DNA from: Photobacterium toruni
GTDB lineage: Bacteria > Pseudomonadota > Gammaproteobacteria > Enterobacterales > Vibrionaceae
Direction of reading: 5' to 3'
DNA: 64,000 nucleotides
Assembly (NCBI RefSeq): GCF_024529955.1
Contig: NZ_AP024855.1
Span: 1-64,000 of the forward strand
In this document: positions 61,930-64,000 of the stretch, piece after piece
Position numbering within the stretch: the first letter of the stretch is position 1
Layout of the letters: every line of letters begins with the position of its first letter
Translations under genes and position numbers: made by a program
The notes under the pieces: generated by a model
The model's database searches: none
Told to the model about the DNA's origin: nothing
What the model saw: only the letters and a program-made list of their open reading frames with translations

Positions 61930-63570
61930 ATGAGTATATTAACAAATTGGTGGCATGATGCCGTTGTTTATCAAATATATCCCCGTAGTTTTTGTGATTC
62001 AAATAATGATGGTATCGGTGATCTTCAGGGCATCATTTCTAAGTTAGATTATTTACAAAACTTAGGGATTAATGTTATTTGGCTATCACCTGTTTATCGC
62101 TCACCAATGGATGATAACGGCTATGATATTTCTGATTATCAGAATATTGCGCCTGAATTTGGCACTATGGCTGATATGCAGCAATTGTTAGATGAAGCCA
62201 AGTATCGAGGGATTCGAATCATTATGGATTTGGTGGTTAACCATACCTCAGATGAACATCCATGGTTTGTTGCTGCTCAATCATCAAAAGATAATCCATA
62301 TCGAGATTATTACGTATGGCGAAAGCCTAATGCAGACGGTACGCCCCCAGATGAGCAAGGATCACTCTTTGGGGGTAGTGCATGGCAATATGATGAACAA
62401 TCAGGCGAATACTACTATCACTTATTCTCCAAACGTCAGCCAGATCTAAATTGGGAGAATCCCGCGGTTCATCATGCTGTATTTGATATGATGAATTGGT
62501 GGATAGATAAAGGCATTGGCGGCTTTAGATTAGATGTTATTGATCTGATTGGTAAAGAAGTAGATAAGGGTATCACAGGCAATGGTCAAAACCTGCACCC
62601 ATTATTGAAAAAAATGAATAAAGCGACATTTGGTAGTAAAGACTTGTTAACGGTGGGTGAAACATGGGGAGCAACGCCTGACATTGCTAAATTATTCAGT
62701 GGCGCACAGCGCGACGAGTTATCCATGGTCTTTCAGTTTGAGCACATTACATTAACGTGGAAAAATGGTGATAAGTGGCAACCGATTGATTTTAATTTGC
62801 CAGCATTAAAACAAGTGTTAACTAAATGGCAAGTTGAATTAGATAATGAAGGTTGGAATTCTCTATTTTGGAATAATCATGACTTGCCTCGTATTGTGTC
62901 TAAATATGGTGATGAAGGGCAATATCGGGTTAAATCAGCAAAAATGCTAGCGACAACATTGCATATGATGAAAGGCACGCCTTATATTTATCAAGGTGAA
63001 GAAATTGGCATGACCAATGTTGCGTTTGATTCTATTGATGATTATTGTGACATTGAAACATTGAATTTTTATCATGAGCGCACTGAAAATGGCGTACCTA
63101 AAGAAACGATGTTAGCGGCTATACATGAAAATAGCCGTGATAATGCTCGTACGCCAATGCATTGGAATCGTTCAGATTATGCGGGTTTTTCAACTGCGAA
63201 GCCTTGGATAAAGGTCAACCCGAATTATCCAGAAATAAATGTGGAAGCGGCACTGCATGATACAGAATCTGTTTTTTATCATTATCAACGACTTATTGAG
63301 TTACGACGTGCCTTTCCGTTGATTGTGAGTGGTCGGTTTGTACCGCTATTAGAGCAGCATGAGCAGGTTTTTGCTTACATACGAGAAGATGACCATCAGC
63401 AAATAGTAGTTATGAATAACTTTAGTGATCAGAAAGTAGAGATTATATTGCCTGACACTTTATCGCATCGGTGCTTAGAAACGTTAATTAATAATTATGA
63501 ACCACATGTTCAGTTTACTAATAAACTGTTACTACAACCTTATGAATCATTTGCTGCGTTAATTGTTTAG
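61930..63570 (+). CDS. GH13 alpha-glucosidase (oligo-1,6-glucosidase/TreC group)
   Basis: 546 residues from ATG 61930 (aggaag 9 bases before). WWHDAVVYQIYPRSFCDSNNDGIGDL at the N terminus, DLVVNHTSDEHPWF near 97, catalytic Asp202 (GFRLDV), Glu244 (VGETW) and Asp318 (NNHDLPR). The stretch is of the oligo-1,6-glucosidase/ trehalose-6-phosphate hydrolase/ maltase type (GH13_29/31). Context with maltodextrin genes and no PTS gene favours maltase or isomaltase; TreC cannot be ruled out. Cytoplasmic. A terminator follows. Confidence 0.85.
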   Translation: MSILTNWWHDAVVYQIYPRSFCDSNNDGIGDLQGIISKLDYLQNLGINVIWLSPVYRSPMDDNGYDISDYQNIAPEFGTMADMQQLLDEAKYRGIRIIMDLVVNHTSDEHPWFVAAQSSKDNPYRDYYVWRKPNADGTPPDEQGSLFGGSAWQYDEQSGEYYYHLFSKRQPDLNWENPAVHHAVFDMMNWWIDKGIGGFRLDVIDLIGKEVDKGITGNGQNLHPLLKKMNKATFGSKDLLTVGETWGATPDIAKLFSGAQRDELSMVFQFEHITLTWKNGDKWQPIDFNLPALKQVLTKWQVELDNEGWNSLFWNNHDLPRIVSKYGDEGQYRVKSAKMLATTLHMMKGTPYIYQGEEIGMTNVAFDSIDDYCDIETLNFYHERTENGVPKETMLAAIHENSRDNARTPMHWNRSDYAGFSTAKPWIKVNPNYPEINVEAALHDTESVFYHYQRLIELRRAFPLIVSGRFVPLLEQHEQVFAYIREDDHQQIVVMNNFSDQKVEIILPDTLSHRCLETLINNYEPHVQFTNKLLLQPYESFAALIV

Positions 63571-63604
63571 TTAATTATTTAGTTAATCAATAACTGGTTA
63601 TAAT

Positions 63605-63636
63605 AATGCCGACGTTAATTTCGTCGGCATTTTTAT
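63605..63636. terminator. Bidirectional terminator
   Basis: A 10-bp stem aatgccgacg (63605-63614) / cgtcggcatt (63622-63631) with a 7-base loop and T run lies between the alpha-glucosidase gene and the convergent glgX end. Confidence 0.88.
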
Positions 63637-63648
63637 TTTTTGATTTAT

Positions 63649-64000
63649 TTAATTTGAACGATACAAGATAGACATGGAATGCGCGGGTTGAAGATAAGAA
63701 ACATTAATATCATCGATAATTATGTTTTTGGTGCTGGTATCACACACAATATTCCACTTGCTGCCGACGGGTAAATTAAAGGTTAGGGGCCTATTTGTTC
63801 CATTAACTAAATAGAGCAATTCGCCATGATTATTAAATAGATTAATATATAAAGAAAAATGATCAATATCGAGCCATTGTTGTGGTGTAATTTGGATACC
63901 ACTAGCGTTTGACCAAGTAATACTATTTTTTGTTCTATTTTCATTACTGAATGCACGAATAACATCCGGCATGATTTGTTGGCGAATAGAGATCATATCA
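63649..64000 (-). CDS. glgX: Glycogen debranching enzyme, 3' end only
   Basis: About 117 codons, running off the right edge; internal Met codons are not starts. The visible part is a C-terminal beta domain (LYINLFNNHGELLYLVNGTNRPLTFNLP) as found at the end of isoamylase/GlgX-type enzymes, and fits the alpha-glucan gene context. The catalytic barrel is outside the window, so the assignment is tentative. Confidence 0.5.
   Translation of the reverse strand, partial: DMISIRQQIMPDVIRAFSNENRTKNSITWSNASGIQITPQQWLDIDHFSLYINLFNNHGELLYLVNGTNRPLTFNLPVGSKWNIVCDTSTKNIIIDDINVSYLQPAHSMSILYRSN

Overview
The window reads as a chromosomal segment of a marine gammaproteobacterium of the Vibrionaceae, most likely Photobacterium. 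The grounds are a fairly AT-rich base composition, a HP1/K139-type P2-like prophage, integron attC sites of the Vibrio type, a TPP-riboswitch thiamine salvage operon, and a Vibrionaceae-style maltodextrin/glycogen cluster (pulA, alpha-galactosidase, malT, malP, malQ, glgB, alpha-glucosidase, glgX). The genus is an inference from gene content and was not tested by any search.

1-22.6 kb is the right-hand part of a P2-like prophage of the HP1/K139 branch. The portal and terminase are on the minus strand. The scaffold/protease, capsid, small terminase, head completion, tail sheath and tube, lysis genes (holin, SAR endolysin, Rz/Rz1), tail chaperone with a -1 frameshift site, tape measure, baseplate, tail fibre, hub and spike are on the plus strand. 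Integrase and repressor genes would lie to the left, outside the window. Cargo genes sit at both sides of the structural block: an AbiC-like membrane protein (531-1442) and an unrecognised AT-rich gene (22095-22625). The tail fibre carries an SGNH-hydrolase-like domain in an AT-rich 3' half.

22.6-30.9 kb holds an M14 zinc carboxypeptidase, a decayed IS607 element cut by an IS1595-family insertion sequence, and a porin plus large extracellular nuclease pair (ExeM/NucH type with a GlyGly-CTERM anchor), probably for use of extracellular DNA.

30.9-36.8 kb is a minus-strand thiamine salvage operon, TPP riboswitch-thiD-thiZ-thiX-thiY-tenA-thiM-thiE. A 7-bp tandem repeat lies in the thiX/thiY gap.

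36.8-41.35 kb is an accessory island. It contains a duplicated REP-like repeat, a Schlafen/AlbA_2-type protein, a tyrosine recombinase remnant, and three attC sites that delimit two complete integron cassettes (an LRAT-like protein; a DUF1778/GNAT toxin-antitoxin pair). A third, truncated cassette has an HTH-YhfG-like antitoxin and a Fic toxin stub. No integron integrase is visible.

41.35-45.6 kb has a ModD-type phosphoribosyltransferase, a nicotinamidase-like hydrolase, a DAACS symporter and the C-terminal remnant of an LTA-synthase-like sulfatase.

45.6-64 kb is the alpha-glucan region: pullulanase, GH36 alpha-galactosidase, MalT (divergent), malP, malQ, glgB, a GH13 alpha-glucosidase and the end of glgX. 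malQ is interrupted by a second, nearly identical IS1595 copy with a perfect 8-bp target duplication. Removing the IS and one repeat restores the reading frame, so this looks like a recent loss of amylomaltase function.
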